DNA of 64,000 nucleotides from Silene conica (GCA_029255685.2 CM055319.2:37210530-37274529); one strand, 5' to 3'; positions 24,006 through 36,348 are shown, numbered from the stretch's first letter. Notes: generated by a model not told the origin, from the sequence alone. Made by a program: numbers and translations.

Positions 24006-25749
24006 TTTAGTTTTACAGCAGTTTTAATGAACGTGTTCTACACTGAAAGAAGATAAAACAAAACCATATAAGCAACTTATTGTTGTGATTTAAGTCTATA
24101 TTAAATTGAATTTAAACTCGTAGACTCAAGCATTTATATAATTGATCTCCCTCAAGAATTATATAAACGATCCCAAGACTCAATTTCCGTATATTGATAA
24201 GCCCACAGTTTGGCTAATTCCAATCGTTGGAACTCTTGGTCGATAGATTTCCGTAAATCCTATCTATTAGTCCATCTCAGTCACTGGAATATTATCGAGT
24301 GACCATGATGTTGAGATAAAATAAATCATCTGTTCCCACTTACCCGACGTAGAAGGGGTCATATTATGCCTACCGACGAAGAAGGGATTCATGGGAGGCT
24401 GATTTATAAAGACTAATCTCAATTTTTGGTTATACGAGGAAGACCCCATCAACTTTTATTTATTCATATTTAAGTGAACTAAAAACTAGCATTGCGTGAA
24501 TGAATTAAATAAAGTGATGGCTTTAAATGACATGTGACATCTGTATTGTCACAGAAAACTAACGCGAGACCTCTACATGAGTCAGTTTTCAGGCATGATA
24601 TAGGTGGTTTGGTTTTTAGGCGGAATATGATGCAAGCTATTATCGATGAAAGCATAAAGATAAATGCAATAAACGTAAATAAAAGTCCTAGTGTGGCCTA
24701 TCCTACCAAAATAAACATAAAACAACTTGGAATCCACTGTTGGACCCTAGAAGCTTGTCTTGATGTTCCATCTTGGTCCTTGCAGCGGGAGTGAGCATCC
24801 GGTCTCCGTCTTGTCTTTGGTCTTCACAAAATTACTAATTTAAATTACAAGAGTAATCCTAGATACATTCTAATTTAAATACAAAAGTAATTACATGGCA
24901 AAAACCCAAAACGGAGATTCAAGATCTCAAAATTACAAGCAAGATCGTGTCCCATCATTACGGTAACACAATCTTCTAAGGCCACACTAAGTTACAACCG
25001 TTTGCAATAATTAAATACGTTATTGAAAGCATTCAAGGCATTCACAAGACGATAAATAAAATGCATCAACTAAAAACAATTTATACATGACATAATACCG
25101 TTATTATGATTAATAAATTTATACCAAACCACCTTTTAAAATTAAAATTAAGTGACTATACCGTTTTAATCACCAATTTTAATAAACATATAATCCATTG
25201 TTTTAAACTGTTTTAAAAACAATATGTATCAAACGAGGGTGAACCGTTTCACTAAATAATATACTATTTCCGTATACAGTATATTATTTTAAGCCATGTG
25301 AAAATAAGAAAACGAGTTATTTTCGTAAATTAATACCCCGAAACGAGAGCACTCGATCGAGTAACTGGGGCACTCGATCGAGTGTCAGGGTCACTCGATC
25401 GAGTGCAGCATGGCTCGATCGAGTGGCTCGTAAAATTGCAAATCGCTGCACTTTTAAATTAAAACGAGTTTATAACTTGGATTTAAAACTTGTAAATCAT
25501 ATATAAACAACAACAAAAGATTTGCATATTGCTAAAAATATCGATTAATTAACAATATGCAAATTATAATCGAAAACAAGATCGATTTCTCACTAAAAAT
25601 ACACGCACGGCAGCCTGGTACGGGGGCACTCGATCGAGTGTCACAGGGACTCGATCGAGTGCCTAGGCAGATGCACGGTTTTCTCAAAATTTCGATTTTA
25701 TGAAAGACACAATTGTAAAAATTTCATGGCCTAAGGCTCTGATACCACT
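24006..25749 (-). other. Leader of copia B with primer-binding site and palindromes
   Basis: About 1.7 kb without a credible gene. The primer-binding site is 25736-25747 (sense TGGTATCAGAGC). Six CACTCGATCGAGTG-type palindromes lie at 25350-25425 (four) and 25627-25663 (two), matching D. The small ORFs at 24267-24452 and 24534-24794 recur in the other copies but show no motif. Confidence 0.85.
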
Positions 25750-26749
25750 TGTGGGGAATAAAACGCGTATTCACCCCAAAATTACAGGATTATAATGAAA
25801 TATACAATCGTGAATATTGTCATAAGATTAAAAAGCATGAGAAAAGAAGTACAACCTTTAGTCCTCGCGCAAAAGGCCTAAGAACAGGAATTAAAGTAAA
25901 TTCCCTCCTATAACTTGCACCCAAGACTTAGTCTGAGACGTGGCCGCGTGTGCTAGAAATCCTCTCCAATTGCCTTGCAATATAGGGAGAGCCCTTGAGG
26001 TTTTAGATGTGAGATCTGAGGTTTTGGGAGAAAAGTGCTCACAAAACCCTAATTTTACTTGAGAATTATGTTACAGTGCAACAAGAGTAGTCGATATAAG
26101 GAGAAGGACTCTCCTTATATACTACATGGGGCCGGCCGAATATAGGGTTTGGGTAGGAGTGGGCTTTCCACTCTTACCTTATCCTAATACGTGATTCGAC
26201 CCAATTAACTATTATTTATTCGCGGGTTTAATTTATAAATCGTAACATGTTATCAGATATTAATACAGTCGATATATTAATAATGGTCTGACAAAATACG
26301 ATATTGTATAATTACCTAAATTAATATAACTGTTTATATTAATACGCGAATACAATATTTAATTAAATATAACCGTTTATATTTAATTTACGAATTAATC
26401 TTGTAATCCGTATTAGCTAAAATTATTTAATCCGTATTAAATAATAATCCTCAACATCTTATTGACTAATTTAATAGTCAATACCTCTGACTAACTGTTT
26501 AGTCATATTCGGCAAAATGTGACTGTATTTTCATACCTTCACATCTCTCAAACGTGTCCTATAGGTGTGACGTATAGGGACCAGTTGACCACCGCCATCC
26601 GTATGACAATAACGTCAAACTTATCTAGCAAGCCAACCGTTATTGATAAACGTGGATCAACTGGTAATAATACCGAAGTATGCCCTTGTGATCCTTAAAG
26701 AGATTTAATAAGTCATTGTACTTAATTGTCAAGGACACCAGCCCCAACA
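25750..26749 (-). repeat. 5' LTR of copia B
   Basis: 1000 bp, identical by eye to the 3' LTR. It ends in CCCCAACA directly against the ACAAG duplication, showing that the short LTR form integrated here. Confidence 0.95.
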
Positions 26750-27491
26750 ACAAGAACACAAACAAACTTGCTATTTTAACAAAAAGGCCGAGTTTCTCAT
26801 TATCGTCATCTTTACTTAGCGAAATCTTTGAAATCTTCGAGATCGTCTTCAATAATCACCAAGCCTTCTTCCGGGTTAACACCAACACCGTCTAAAACAA
26901 CACAAACATCGAAGAAAATCACGAATTTCGAAATTACAAGAGCAGGCCGAAATTTTGACGGAAAGATTATAAGGTAAAACTTACCTAGAAAGAAGGAGGG
27001 CGAGAAGAGGAATCCGTGGCTGCGAAAATCGTCTCAATCGGATAAGAAACGAAGATTCTATTAGCATTTTAAGATTGAAAGAGAAATTTATAAAAATGGT
27101 GTTTGTTGTTGTTTGCAAATCTGAAAAATGAATTGGAGGAGGGAGGTAGAAGGTGGTGGGGTTAGGGTTTTGTGAGGAAAAAGAGGGGAAATGGGTCCAT
27201 TAACAAGTTAGGCCTATAAGACAAGTTTTAAGACGGTTTAAACTAAAAACACCGACTTAAGGTAACTATAAACTTAAGATGATATAATTATATTTCCGGA
27301 CTATGAAATTAAATTGTTAAGACGTAAATTATTAAATTAAATGAAACCTTATCTTAAATCCTTTAAAATATTATCACATAAATTAATTAGTTATTTAGAA
27401 GAAATTCCAAAAATTAAGAAATATAAATTAATTCTCGAACTTGAACTTAAAATCATTAATCTTCCAAGTCCCGAAATATTGGGATGTTACA

Positions 27492-30400
27492 ATCACCCCA
27501 TCTTTCAAAAAGTTTCGTCCTCGAAACTTGAAAACAGAAGTAAGTACGAAAACAACTTTAACTACCAAAACGTACTACCGGGTTATGGTCACCAAAAACT
27601 TTATCTTTCAAAAATTTTCCAGAAGAAAAAGATTTTAAGGCACCAGTGTCTGTCAATGGACATTGGGATTCTCGTTACGTATTCAAGAGTCCGACATTCC
27701 AAATCTGAGACAAGTCCCAAATTTAAATCAGTCAAAATTCAAAATTTAGATTGATTCGGTGTTGATGAGCACAGCACTGGTTATCAGACGTCTCCAATAA
27801 CAAGTTCCAGTGGCAATCAACGCTGAAATCCCTCAAAGTTGTAAAACATTTGGCTCTTTCAAACCAGGTTTCCTTCAAAATTAAATTTTATTCTCAAATT
27901 CTTGAAAGAGTAGAATTGTAAAAATGACAAAAGGTTACCTCCAACGGAAGAGGAAGTAGTTTCAAACTCCAAAAGCAGTAAGATTTTCCAAAAACAGCAA
28001 ATTTAGAGTCAACAATAGGGAAACGAATTTCAAAAACAGTCGCTGGGAGGGCAGAAACAGTCATAGAGATTACCTTCGACACGAAGGATTAAGAGTTCCT
28101 AGTTTCACAGCTGACAGAACGTACAAGGAGGATCGAAGGAACGGTAACCACCAGGCTAAAGGTCAAGGAAGATGGTAATTCTTGCTAAACATGGGGTCAC
28201 TAACCACTCAATCCATAAACAAAGCATCGTTACAACGATTCCTAATAGATCCCACGAAGAACGATTCAAGTGATCTCTAGACTTCCAATGGTTTCACGAT
28301 CTCTCTTGCCATTATCTTATCCACAGAACAAGGTATTCCTCCACCAGACAGAAGCTTAAGCACGCATCCTAGACCAAGGCTCACGCACTTCCGAAACTAT
28401 AACCCAAAATCCTCATTACCATAACATCGAACCTCAAAACTCAAGATATGGTATTCATTATTCTGTAACCTCTCCCATTGGGGACCATAACGAAATTCCA
28501 TAACTTTAATTTTTAAACAGCTTGATCCCAACAACTTATTCCACAAGGTGCTTCGAAATCCTAAATTTCCAAATTTTATTACCACAGTGAACATTCAAAT
28601 CACGACCTTACTAAGGTAACAACTTCTAAATCCTCTGGTTTCTAACCACTTAGCCACAGTATACATCCCAAGGCAAAGTTCCAAGGAAGTAGCAACCTTC
28701 ACTCCCACAGTTTCAGTAAGACTTAGTTATTCACATTCCGAGATTCCTCAAATGATATTACTGCACACTTATAAGTTGCAAATCTTTACACTATGATTAC
28801 TACAAACATCAATGGTTACCCATCAATCACCATTGAAGTATTATTAGGCCAACGGGGTCTCATTATCCCACAAGTTATCATAAACGATTCATCTAACAGT
28901 GGGTGTATTTCCCAATTTCATTCAGTACTTCAATAGGTAAACGCGGAGGTTCAATAAGTAACTTAAGGCCAAACACTCAGTCAACTCCATAAGTTAAATC
29001 GCAAATGTCTCAACATTCTCACACCGTTACCAGTAACTCTCATTCCTCAAATATGATCCTTTCTGCGTTACAACAATTCCTAAGATGAAGTAGCACTAAC
29101 TTACCTCATTCATCCATTTGAACACATCATCACTATCTAAGGCACATTCCTCTAAATTCATCTATAACTCCAAGCATTCTATTCCAATCCTCAAATGGTG
29201 CTTAGAAATCTACAAAGATCACTTACACACAATCCATCTAACATGGACTCTCAAGACGGCACACTGTCCAACATCGCCCGAACATTATTCTCACCAACTC
29301 TCTCAACCAAATCCTGACAACGCAGAACCAAGCATTCCTCAAGGCATGTATATCTACACCAAGAACAGGTCGATCTCGCCACTATTCTAGATGAAAAGGA
29401 ACAAGGCTCACAGAAGAGGAGATGAGATGCGAATTTCAGGGATAAACACGACACAGGCCTCGAGAGAGACAAACGAAAGACGGCTCGAGGGACAATAAGA
29501 TGACAAGGTAAGGAACTTTAGGCTATAGACTCCAATAAAATTGAAGTCAAGATCAGACGGAGAAGCAAAGGAGAAAAAAGGAGAGAAGCGACGTGAAAAG
29601 AACGATTGCGGAATCTTCCAAGGTGCGGGTCTCTCACTATTCTCGCGGAATTCTCACTTCTTATTTTCCAAATCAAGTCATTCAATTATCGGTTCTCACG
29701 AAAAATTCCTCCTATGATTTATATACCCTAATCTTCCAAACTTTAAACGATATCATCATCACAACTACCTATTCCAAAAAGTTTGAGATGACACATCTCT
29801 GCTAGTTCCTCAAATGACAATTCAATAACACTTTCAGGTCACAACCCTTATGTCATATACACTTTACTTACCTCACTGTCCACCAGATAACGATTCTTAA
29901 ACCATCAAGTTTTTCCGAACTTTCCTCTCCCAATGACTTACTTTATTCCATTCACAAACTGGCGGTGCATCCTCAAGTTTCCTTTAAGTTCTTCAATAGA
30001 AGAACGCTAAGACCCATTAAATAACCTAAGGCCAGATAATGATTCACTTCCTCCCAGTTTAAATCATAAATTTTTCGAGTACTCAACTATTATAGCCAAT
30101 GATTCGTATTCCTCAACAACGGACCTTTCTCAGCTCAGTCACTCACCTAACTCAAGTGATACTAACTCACTTCAATCATCTATTCTTCATCATTAGCATC
30201 TTAAGGCCATCCTCTCAGGTCGCTCTATATCCTCAAGTATCTTATCTAACTCCTTAAACAGTACTCTACAATCCACAAACTTTCACGATCTATGCATGGT
30301 TCTCAAGGTTAGGTTGCACCGACTACTAAGTATACAACTCAACCTTCAAGCAAGTATCTTATCACTCACTTTCACTCTCCCAATTGGATAGACAACTAGA

Positions 30401-30962
30401 TCCTTAGATCACCAAAACATTTCTCTCGATACCTCTTAAGTTATTCCTCAATAACAATATTTCTCATAACACAGCTTACAGTTATCCTAAGACTAGTTCC
30501 TCCAAATCCAATAACAGAGAAGCCTACCTAGAGGGCACCTTAAGAAAACAAGCAACAAGGTTAACCTGAAAAGATATGAAGATCTGTTCAAGCAAGATAG
30601 ACAAATATTCTAAAAGAAGGATGTGCGTCCAGAGTTATCAAAGAAGGTGATGCACAAAGAAAGAGGAGCATCTTCAAGGCTCAGAAGCATTCCCCAACAG
30701 TAGCACGAATCTTCTATCTTCGGTAGAAACTCCGATCTCCACCGCCAAATGGATGAGCCCACGGTTCGTCGATTGAAAGATATAAAAGTGAAATCAATGA
30801 CAATCATCAAACACGTTAGAGCCTAAAAAGAGCAATCACAAAACAGAAAACAATATAAGTCCTTAAATCTACCCCATCTCTCATTCATTATTCAATTATA
30901 TGGTCAAGTTAAGGTTGGGGATTACATGAGTGCGTCGGGAGCGATAACGCTCTGATACCAAC
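27492..30962 (-). mobile_element. H2 internal region, non-autonomous gypsy (LARD-like)
   Basis: 3471 bp between two H LTRs. The 3' edge (27492 onward, ATCACCCCATCTTTC... on the plus strand) is the same polypurine-tract region as in G3. The 5' edge has the same leader (GGTCAAGTTAAGGTT, then GAGTGCGTCGGGAGC) and primer-binding site as G3. Between these I see no Gag, protease, RT, RNase H or integrase motif in any frame. The longest ORFs are under 140 codons and unrecognisable; the one at 27341-27754 begins inside the LTR. It resembles a large retrotransposon derivative that depends on a G3-like helper. Confidence 0.82.
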
Positions 30963-31445
30963 TGTAAAACCCCTCGCGAAAGCGGAAATATAAAACATAC
31001 AAAATACTAAAAATGCAGCGGAATTAAAACTTTTTAACATAACTAACATGCGAGGTGAATTAAAACTGAAACTGAAAGTAAAATATATATATACAATCAG
31101 CCTGGGATGGCACATCCCTACAGGCACTCAAGACTGAAATGTAAACTAAGTCTAGCTAACGTAAACGTGTAAGTCAATCGATGATTAGGATCATCGCTCG
31201 CTAGCTCCATGCAACCCTCTGCCAACTACCTGTCATGTACCTACATACATGAAAACATGTACGCCACAATCAGTGGGGAGTGACTAGAGTTCTCCTAGCC
31301 ACCTTTTGTAACGACACGTAACAAGTAAAGCAATACAGAATACTCCAACATATATAGACAGGTGAAGCATAACATCTCATCAACTGTTCTCAAACTATCA
31401 TGCAACTCTAATGCACGGCTCTCAACCAACTTCATAAACCGTTAG

Positions 31446-32324
31446 GAAGGAGAGCCGGTTTCCCTACTGGTTACCCAGTCGGGGGGTCTTTCAATCCAAC
31501 TATTTATGAAACAGATCATAGAGTCATCCAATGCCTTGGATGAACAAACTATAACTCAAGCAATATAATCATCAACTTCATCATGCATATCTGACACAGT
31601 ACCAATCTCAAGGCAAGCAGATATACACAAACACTAGCCATGGGTCCAGTGGTGAACTTAACACATATCCCACTACCAAACAATGTCGGGTCCAGAGGTG
31701 AACTTAACACATATCCCAACATGCAATTCAAGTAAAGGGTCCAGAGGTGAACTTAACACATATCCCTAATCACAATTCAGTAATGGGTCCAGAGGTGAGC
31801 TTAACACATATCCCACTACAAACAAATGTCGGGTCCAGAGGTGAACTTAACACATATCCCAACATACATCCAAAAGCAAAGGGTCCAGAGGTGAGCTTAA
31901 CACATTTCCCAATGCTACAAACAAGTATTGGGTCCAGAGGTGAACTTAACACATATCCCAATACACAGCTATCGCACAACGGGTCCAGAGGTGAGCTTAA
32001 CACATATCCCGTGTACGACAACCGATCACGTGTCAGGGCCAGAGGTGAGCTTAACACATATCCTGACACGCCACAAGCAAAACACGTAATGAGTCCAGAG
32101 GTGAGCTTAACACATATCCCATCACGCGACATACAAAACACGTAGTCGGTCCAGAGGTGAACTTAACACATATCCCACCACGCGACATACAACTCAATCA
32201 TTAGCATCCAAAGATAGAAACTAACCTATAGTTCTAACTTCTTAAACCACTAAACAACACTTAATTGACCCCGGGAACTAAGTTGAGGGAGAGCCGGTTT
32301 CCCTTTCGGTTACCCGACCGGGGG
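31446..32324. repeat. Hairpin array in the second H LTR
   Basis: Same eleven units as in the first H LTR (about 31639-32178). Clear stems: ATGTCGGG (31683-31690) with CCCAACAT (31715-31722), one mismatch; GTATTGGG (31925-31932) with CCCAATAC (31957-31964), perfect; CGTGTCAGG (32029-32037) with CCTGACACG (32062-32070), perfect 9 bp. The last stem has a G-U in the other H LTR. The flanking hairpins ACTGG-TTAC-CCAGT and TCGG-TTAC-CCGA are present. Confidence 0.87.
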
Positions 32325-32484
32325 GTCTCTATCCTCACTCCATTCCCGAACCCAATATAGTGTCGCCCATCCTCCGCGGACCTCAAACACATATCAAAGA
32401 TACAAGGAACGAGTTTCAATCAAAACCGATCAACCGTTTCAAAGTTATGAACGAATTACGAATTCAAAGTAAAATAATCATCAG

Positions 32485-32790
32485 GGGTCCCCAGCCGGTC
32501 GGCAGGCAGCCGGCCTACCGGCTTGGCACTCCTTCTCTATTTCTTTCCCAAAACCCACGAAACAAAGGTCAAAGGGTTTCCAGCCGGTCGGCAGGCGGCC
32601 GGTCCACCGGCTGGGGAACCTACTCCTACATACAACTCTACGCAAGAGGCATCCCAAAAGAGGCTACCAGCCGGTCGGCAGGAAGCCGGCCCACCGGCTG
32701 GCAGCTCAAAGTCTATAAACTCAAAACCCGTAAAAACCCACCAAAGACACTCCCAGCCGGTCGACCGGCGGCCGGTCGGTCGACCGGCTC
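32485..32790. repeat. Four GC-rich hairpins in the second H LTR
   Basis: Same four blocks as at 17488-17792, with the CCAGCCGGT/ACCGGCTGG core and AGCCGGTCGACC/GGTCGACCGGCT in the last. The first block has CGGCTTGGC instead of CGGCTGGGC, one outer-stem change. Confidence 0.85.
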
Positions 32791-33843
32791 AGAGAGCCTG
32801 TTTCGCAAAAACGCATTTTCCAGTAAACTCAATACTTCAATGAATCGATATCAAACTTCTAAATTTACAACAACAATATTTCTCCATTATCACAAACCAA
32901 CCAATAACACTATCTATCAGCAATTAAACCCATAACAATCCTCAAAATGATTATACTTTGTATCCGTCGCAAAACATAAAATTCAGAAATTAAGCCATTA
33001 CTCATATGAAACATCAAGCAAGCATATAATCTTCAAGTAAGGTTATTCCTAACATATTACTAAGTCCATAATCATCAATCTTAAACAAAAATCAGAAATA
33101 ACAACAAGAACAGAAACAAACTTGCTATTTTAACAAAAAGGCCGAGTTTCTCATTATCGTCACCTTTACTTAGCGAAATCTTTGAAATCTTCGAGATCGT
33201 CTTCAGTAATCACCAAGCCTTCTTCCGGGTTAACACCAACACCGTCTAAAACAACACAAACATCGAAGAAAATCACGAATTTCGAAATTAAGAGAGCAGG
33301 CCGAAATTTTGACGGAAAGATTATAAGGTAAAACTTTCCTAGAAAGAAGGAGGGCGAGAAGAGGAATCCGTGGCCGCAAAAATCGTCTCAATCGGATAAG
33401 AAACGAAGATTCTATGAGCATTTTAAGATTGAAAGAGAAATTTATAAAAATGGTGTTTGTTGTTGTTTGCAAATCTGAAAAATGAATTGGAGGAGGGAGG
33501 TAGAAGGTGGTGGGGTTAGGGTTTTGTGAGGAAAAAGAGGGGAAATGGGTCCATTAACAAGTTAGGCCCATAAGACAAGTTTTAAGACGGTTTAAACTAA
33601 AAACACCGACTTAAGGTAACTATAAACTTAAGATGATATAAATATTTCCGGACTATGAAATTAAATTGTTAAGACGTAAATTATGAAATTAAATGAAACC
33701 TTATCTTAAATCCTTTAAAATATTATCACATAAATTAATTAGTTATTTAAAAGAAATTCCAAAAATTAAGAAATATAAATTAATTCTCGAACTTGAACTT
33801 AAAATCATTAATCTTCCAAGTCCCGAAATATTGGGATGTTACA

Positions 33844-34907
33844 CAGCCGGTCGGCCGGCTGGCAGTCCCAAGCAAATTTTTCCTCAAAATACGAAGAACA
33901 CAAAGAAGCGCTCCCAGCTGGTCGACCGGCGGCCGGTCGGTCGACCGGCTCAGAGAGCCTGATACGAAAAACGTGATTTTCCAGCCATTACCAAACTTTA
34001 CAATTCGACACCAAAACTCAAGCATTGCTACAATTGATGTTTACCCAACATTATAAATCATCCAATACTACTCATCTAACAGCAAACAAGTCCCATAACA
34101 ATCCTCAAACGATTATATCAAGTATCCGTCTTAACTTATGAAAAACTGAAATTAAGCTTAAGAACATATAACAACATCACCAAGCTTGAATTCTTCACAT
34201 AAGAACAATCCTAAACATGATACTAAGTCCCTTGATCATTAAACATTAACAAAAATCAGAAACAAATATAAGAACACATCAAAACTTGCTAATATTCACA
34301 TTAAGGCCGAGTTTCTCATTATCGTCACCTTAAATGCACTCCGGCCTAAAGATCCTCCTCTACCACGAAGCTATCGACGTCCGGGTTGTCCAATCCTTCA
34401 CCTACAAACACGAAAAATGGGTTTAAGGACTTAAAAACGGAATTTATGTAAAACAGCCCCATTTTCGAAATCGACGAAACACAAAATGAAAGTGATAGAT
34501 GGCTTGGAAATTAAATGAGGATTCCGAAAATGTTATTGTTACCTCGATTTGATTAACGGATGATGGAGAAAAGATCAAAAGAAGATGTTAAAAATGGAGG
34601 TTTTTGAAGAAATATGGTTTACAGTGGAAATGTTGTGAAGGAGATGCTTATGTCGACTAAAGGGTTTTAGGGATTTAAGTAAGTGTCCTTTCCGTATTAA
34701 ATGAAACGGGTTAGGATACTTGAACATATATTTAAGTTGGAACTTAACCTTACCAAGTTTGTATTCGTCTTAAAAACTTAAGGTTCTTAAGACAGATCTT
34801 ACTAATTAAATTAAAACCTCTCGCAATAAATTATTAAAATATTATTTTCTTACTTAAAATAATTTAAAACGCTTAATTTAGATTTTACGAAAATACGGGA
34901 TGTTACA
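33844..34907 (-). repeat. X-type LTR, terminal 1.06 kb
   Basis: Starts abruptly inside a GC-rich hairpin (CAGCCGGTCGGCCGGCTGG) and ends GGGATGTTACA at 34907. It follows the H and G3 LTR layout (second GC hairpin at about 33912-33955, then AT-rich terminus) but is clearly diverged. With 5586-5778 it probably formed one X LTR into which H inserted. CAGCC next to the H end may be one TSD copy; the other is lost. Confidence 0.65.
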
Positions 34908-34991
34908 ATAACAATATCTCAATAACTGATCATCGACTATCATGCAATCACTAATGCACGGCTCTCAACCAACTTCATAAACCGTTAGGAA

Positions 34992-35827
34992 GGAGAGTCG
35001 GTTTCCCTACTGGTTACCCAGTCGGGGGGTCTTTCAGTCCAACTATTTATGAAACCGATCAAAGAGTCATCCAATGCCTTGGATGAACAATTTATAACTC
35101 ACGCAATACATTCATTAACTTCATCCTGCATATCTGACACTGTACCAAACTCTAGGCAAGCAGATATAACACAAACACTAGCAATGGGTCCAGAGGTGAA
35201 CTTAACACATATCCCACTACCAAACAATGTCGGGTCCAGAGGTGAACTTAACACATATCCCAACATGCAATTCAAGTAAAGGGTCCAGAGGTGAACTTAA
35301 CACATATCCCTATACATACAATTCAATAAAAGGGTCTAGAGGTGAACTTAAGACAAATCCCTAATCATCCATAAGCAAAGGGTCCAGAGGTGAGCTTAAC
35401 ACATATCCCAATGCTAAAAACAAGTATTGGGTCCAGAGGTGAACTTAACACATATCCCAATACACAGCTATTGCACAACGGGTCCAGAGATGAGCTTAAC
35501 ACATATCCCGTGTACGACAACCGATCACGTGTCAGGTCCAGAGGTGAGCTTAACACATATCCTGACACGCCACAAGTAAAACACGTAATGGGTCCAGAGG
35601 TGAGCTTAACACATATCCCATCACGCGACATACAAAACACGTAATGGGTCCACAGGTGAACTTAACACATATCCCATCACGCGACATCCAACTCAACCAT
35701 TAGCATCCAAAGATAGAAACTAACCTATAGTTCTAACTCCTTAAACCACTAAACAACACTTAATTGATCCCGGGAACTAAGACGAGGGAGAGCCGGTTTC
35801 CCTTTCGGTTACCCGACCGGGGGGGCT
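34992..35827. repeat. Hairpin array in the G3 3' LTR
   Basis: Ten units (about 35183-35678). Stems not seen in H include GTAAAGGG with CCCTATAC near 35276-35316 (one mismatch). Shared ones include GTATTGGG/CCCAATAC and CGTGTCAGG/CCTGACACG. One unit near 35330-35370 is decayed in both loop and arms. Flanking hairpins lie near 35010 and 35803. Confidence 0.85.
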
Positions 35828-35984
35828 CTATCATCACTCCATTCCCGAACCCAATATAGTGTCGCCCATCCTCCGGGGACCTCAAATACATATCAAAGAT
35901 ACAAGGAACGAGTTTCAATCAAAACCGATCAACCGTTTAAAAGTTATAAACGAATTACAAATTAAAAACATGTTACAGGGGTCC

Positions 35985-36348
35985 CCAGCCGGTCGGCAGG
36001 CAGCCGGCCTATCGGCTGGCAACCCATCCATGCTTCCTCCTTCTTTAAACAAAAACAACCACAAGGGACTCCCAGCCGGTCGGCCGGCCGGTCGGCAGGC
36101 AGCCGGCCCACCGGCTGGGAACCCGATTCCCAACTTACGCAATTTCATACATGAGGCTACCAGCCGGTTGGCAGGCAGCCGGCCTACCGGCTGGCATCTC
36201 AAATTCTATTTTCTTAAAAACACGCAAGGCACTACAATGCACTCCCAGCCGGCTGGCAGGCGGTCGGTCTGCCGGCTGGGCTTCCTATTCCTACGTTCTC
36301 AAAGTTTCGCAAAAATAACACAAGGCATTCCTAGCCGGTCGACCGGCT
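35985..36348. repeat. GC-rich hairpins in the G3 3' LTR
   Basis: Five blocks. The fourth (about 36246-36282) has CCCAGCCGGC paired with GCCGGCTGGG, where the innermost T-A pair of the others is replaced by C-G: a compensatory change. The second has an extra CCGGCCGG insertion. The fifth is short. Confidence 0.8.

Larger units (their letters stand above)
18112..26749 (-). mobile_element. Copia element B, full-length, apparently intact and young
   Basis: Minus-strand Ty1/copia element with 1000-bp LTRs at 18112-19111 and 25750-26749 that look identical by eye, and TSD ACAAG (18107-18111 and 26750-26754). The other H LTR has the empty site at 33104-33108. The gag-pol frame is open, and the primer-binding site and polypurine tracts are present. 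Gag and protease have the BARE/Angela look, but that lineage call is only from memory of motif style. Confidence 0.95.
15964..27491 (-). repeat. H LTR shared by H1 and H2 (contains copia B)
   Basis: About 2885 bp once B and one TSD copy are removed, running TGTAAAACCCCTCGCG to GGGATGTTACA. On its left is a primer-binding site (GCTCTGATACCAAC, 15950-15963), so it serves H1 as 5' LTR. On its right at 27492 is the polypurine tract of H2, so it also serves H2 as 3' LTR. It carries the hairpin arrays listed separately. Short ORFs such as 16750-17148, 16773-17144 and 17363-17938 are translations of these repeats, not genes. Confidence 0.88.
30963..33843 (-). repeat. Second H LTR (5' LTR of H2)
   Basis: 2881 bp, close to the LTR at 15964 (about 99% by eye) but without copia B. 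It keeps the empty ACAAG site at 33104-33108. It ends GGGATGTTACA at 33843 and abuts X-type LTR sequence beginning CAGCCGG. Confidence 0.9.
5586..34907 (-). mobile_element. 29-kb block of related gypsy units inserted in the G3 LTR
   Basis: The block starts with the LTR end TGTAAAACACC at 5586 and finishes with the LTR end GGGATGTTACA at 34907, flanked by ATAAC on both sides (5581-5585 and 34908-34912). The uninterrupted site is at 51001-51005 in the other G3 LTR. In order it contains an LTR fragment X, a truncated H1 internal region, a shared H LTR, a full H2 internal region, a second H LTR and the tail of another X-type LTR. Copia A and B are nested inside. The simplest reading is an X element or solo LTR hit by H, followed by recombination and a deletion at the left. 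Confidence 0.8.

Noticed and set aside
29251..29472. 73-codon ORF repeated at 5819-6040 in H1
   Set aside because: Near-identical only because H1 and H2 are recent copies. No domain and no supporting codon pattern.
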